A stretch of 15,079 bases of DNA from an uncultured Clostridia bacterium. GTDB taxonomy: Bacteria; Bacillota; Clostridia; Christensenellales; DUVY01. The translations under genes were made by a program, and so were the position numbers. The stretch's first letter is position 1, and each line of letters opens with the position of its first letter. The notes beneath the pieces were generated by a model. That model worked only from the letters and a program-made list of their open reading frames with translations. It did no database searches and was not told the DNA's origin. The stretch is from positions 1 to 15,079 of the forward strand of contig CALAYY010000112.1 of NCBI GenBank assembly GCA_937895465.1. The letters are read 5' to 3'. Shown here in pieces: positions 13,640 to 15,079 of this stretch.

Positions 13640-14584
13640 TTATTTTAATTTCCTTGATTTCATCATTGATATTGCTTGTATTAATCCACCATTAATTAAC
13701 CCTCCTCCTATACGATTTCCAACAAAGTCTGGATTAAAACTATTAATTATTTTATCTTCAACATTAAAAACATTATGTGTTTCATATATTAAAATACGTG
13801 TAGTATCTAATGCACGATAACTATCAAATGAGATAATTGATGTGTTAACCCCACCAATAGGAAATAATAATCTATCAAATGATTTTCTATTATTCCAATG
13901 CTGTTTAATTCTTTTGCCTATTGTGTTTGAAGTTCCAATATAAAATTGACAATATTGGTCAGCAATTAAAATATAATAACCTGATGCTGTCATATATGAA
14001 TTTAAATCATAAATTTCTTTAAATTTAGAATTGTTTTTTAAAAAATTATCAATATTAGAATTAAATTCATTATGATCTAGCATAGAAAAAAATTGCATAT
14101 TTAAATCAAAATTTTCAAAAGCATCTTTTAAGTGTTTTTGACACCACTCATCAGTATAATACCTTCCTAAAACATCATAACCTAAATCATATCTATTTAT
14201 AAATTTGTAATAGCGTTCTACACAATCTTTTACATATTCTTCTAAGGTAATCGTTTTATCATTATTCCATTCTTTTTCTAAAACAGATATATGATAATCT
14301 TCTGGCAAGGATTGATAACGTTCCAGTTCTTCCTTAATAAACTCAATATAATTTATATATCCTTTTTTTTCTCTTTCGAGCAATGATTCATAATGATCTA
14401 ATAGCCTAGATAAATACCAAATGACCCATTCTTTAGGAATTTTCTCATATCGTTTATTACTCGAAATTATGAAGGAACTTAATGAGCCTAATGAACTCTT
14501 TTTGTTAATTATGGCATAGTTATCTCTAGTTAGTTTATGCCCGTATTTGCTTTCCCCTAATTTTAATCCAAAATGTGTTTTCAT
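13640..14584 (-). CDS. GIY-YIG nuclease-domain protein with novel helical N-terminus
   Basis: A 314-residue protein. The C-terminal third (about 200-298) is a GIY-YIG domain: GYYILIA (202-208), FYIGTS (214-219), R225 and H229 in KRIKQHW, LLFPIG and ALDTTRI, candidate metal ligand E276 in NVEDKIINSF, and N290 in VGNRIGGG. All catalytic positions of a functional nuclease appear intact. The first 195 residues are predicted mostly helical, rich in Glu/Lys/Tyr, and match nothing I know; they may recognise DNA or a partner. The ATG is preceded by GGGGAA at 9-base spacing. The gene is visibly more AT-rich than sigG and rmlD around it, with AT-ending codons, which suggests horizontal transfer. Mobile endonuclease, repair and defence roles are all possible; no partner gene is present. 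Confidence 0.85.
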   Translation of the reverse strand: MKTHFGLKLGESKYGHKLTRDNYAIINKKSSLGSLSSFIISSNKRYEKIPKEWVIWYLSRLLDHYESLLEREKKGYINYIEFIKEELERYQSLPEDYHISVLEKEWNNDKTITLEEYVKDCVERYYKFINRYDLGYDVLGRYYTDEWCQKHLKDAFENFDLNMQFFSMLDHNEFNSNIDNFLKNNSKFKEIYDLNSYMTASGYYILIADQYCQFYIGTSNTIGKRIKQHWNNRKSFDRLLFPIGGVNTSIISFDSYRALDTTRILIYETHNVFNVEDKIINSFNPDFVGNRIGGGLINGGLIQAISMMKSRKLK

Positions 14585-14860
14585 AATGTATTTCCCCTAT
14601 TATAATTTTCTTTCTTTTTTTGGTACTCAAAATTATTATAACATATAAAGCAAGACATAATTATTTATATTTTGAAGATAGAAAATAAAAGGTCACGAGA
14701 TATGGTAGCGGGATTACATGATATATTCATTATCTTTTGACATGGTGTTTTTTTCAAAATTCGCTATATGACGACATTATATACGCATATAACAAAATTT
14801 ATAAAAAGAATTTTGGCATAACATATATCATTGACAAGATTTTATTTTTTGGAGGGGTTT
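14585..14860. other. 276-bp AT-rich gap between GIY-YIG gene and rmlD
   Basis: No gene is supported here. A TTGACA (14737-14742) points toward rmlD but has no -10 box at normal spacing. A TATAAT on the minus strand near 14597 may serve the GIY-YIG gene without a clear -35 box. No structured RNA was recognised. Confidence 0.5.
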
Positions 14861-15079
14861 ATGAGTATATTGGTCACAGGAGCTTTTGGGCAGTTGGGGC
14901 AGAGCGTAATAAAAAAATTAAAGCAAAACAATATGCCCTGTATAGCATTGTCAAAACAGCAGCTTGATATCACTGATTATAACGCGCTGTTTGATTGCTT
15001 TGTTGAAAATAAGCCGCAAGTTGTAATTCATTGTGCGGCATATACCGATGTTGACAAGGCGGAAAAAGAAAGACAAAAG
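14861..15079 (+). CDS. rmlD: dTDP-4-dehydrorhamnose reductase, 5' part (runs off the window)
   Basis: The first 73 codons are present and the frame stays open to the last base. The enzyme completes dTDP-L-rhamnose synthesis for surface polysaccharides in the cytoplasm. The NAD(P)-binding motif TGAFGQLG (6-13) and the family-typical HCAAYTDVDKAE (57-68) are visible, along with LDIT at the usual second-strand position. GGAGG (14851-14855) at good spacing supports the ATG. An overlapping frame on the same strand (14737-14967) is rejected in its favour. Other rml genes, if linked, would lie beyond the window end. Confidence 0.92.
   Translation, partial: MSILVTGAFGQLGQSVIKKLKQNNMPCIALSKQQLDITDYNALFDCFVENKPQVVIHCAAYTDVDKAEKERQK

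Noticed and set aside
13578..13820. An 80-codon plus-strand frame after the sigG terminator
   Set aside because: It overlaps the end of the GIY-YIG gene and starts inside the terminator hairpin; its hydrophobic composition comes from AT-rich complement sequence.
14737..14770. TTGACA followed by TATATG as an rmlD promoter
   Set aside because: The spacing is 22 bases, too long for a normal sigma-A promoter.
14737..14967. A 76-codon plus-strand frame overlapping the start of rmlD
   Set aside because: RmlD in the other frame has a GGAGG site and a clear NAD(P)-binding motif; this frame has neither.

Overview
The window looks like chromosomal DNA of a low-GC, endospore-forming Firmicute, most likely a member of the class Clostridia. 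The main reasons are a clear sporulation sigma factor SigG, a YlmC/YmxH-family protein next to it, strong GGAGG-type ribosome binding sites, TTG as an occasional start codon, and AT-rich intergenic DNA with short hairpin terminators. I cannot name the genus. No rRNA, tRNA, CRISPR array, prophage or complete insertion sequence is visible.

Left part (1-5835): the 3' end of an unidentified gene is followed by a glycerophosphodiester phosphodiesterase. This converges on a secreted family-3 glycoside hydrolase across a shared hairpin terminator. A strong promoter then drives a two-gene unit: a small PII-like protein coupled to a CPA2-type cation:proton antiporter. That unit converges on a secreted NodB-like polysaccharide deacetylase homologue.

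Middle part (5937-9283): an unrecognised 505-residue protein with a C-terminal two-helix membrane anchor is followed by a 37-codon charged small ORF and two terminators. On the opposite strand an iron-sulfur-flavoprotein-like gene and a TetR regulator form an operon. Its promoter is overlapped by a perfect 13-bp inverted repeat, so the operon is probably autoregulated.

Right part (9285-15079): nrdR and glpK lie 37 bp apart on the minus strand. Upstream of nrdR is an 801-bp stretch without genes. It holds several copies of a two-hairpin intergenic repeat, and a further copy lies near position 7,760. The YlmC/YmxH-like gene (with a long unusual tail) and sigG are divergent, and sigG carries a good match to a forespore (sigma-F/G type) promoter. 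An AT-rich GIY-YIG nuclease-domain gene of probably foreign origin follows. The window ends inside rmlD (dTDP-4-dehydrorhamnose reductase).

Functionally the window mixes glycerol/phospholipid recycling (GDPD makes glycerol-3-phosphate and GlpK phosphorylates glycerol), cell-surface glycan handling (GH3, deacetylase homologue, RmlD), ion homeostasis, redox stress, dNTP-synthesis control and sporulation. The most unusual items are the repeat family whose hairpin stems change sequence while keeping their pairing, the PII-like/antiporter pair, the orphan membrane protein and the GIY-YIG protein.
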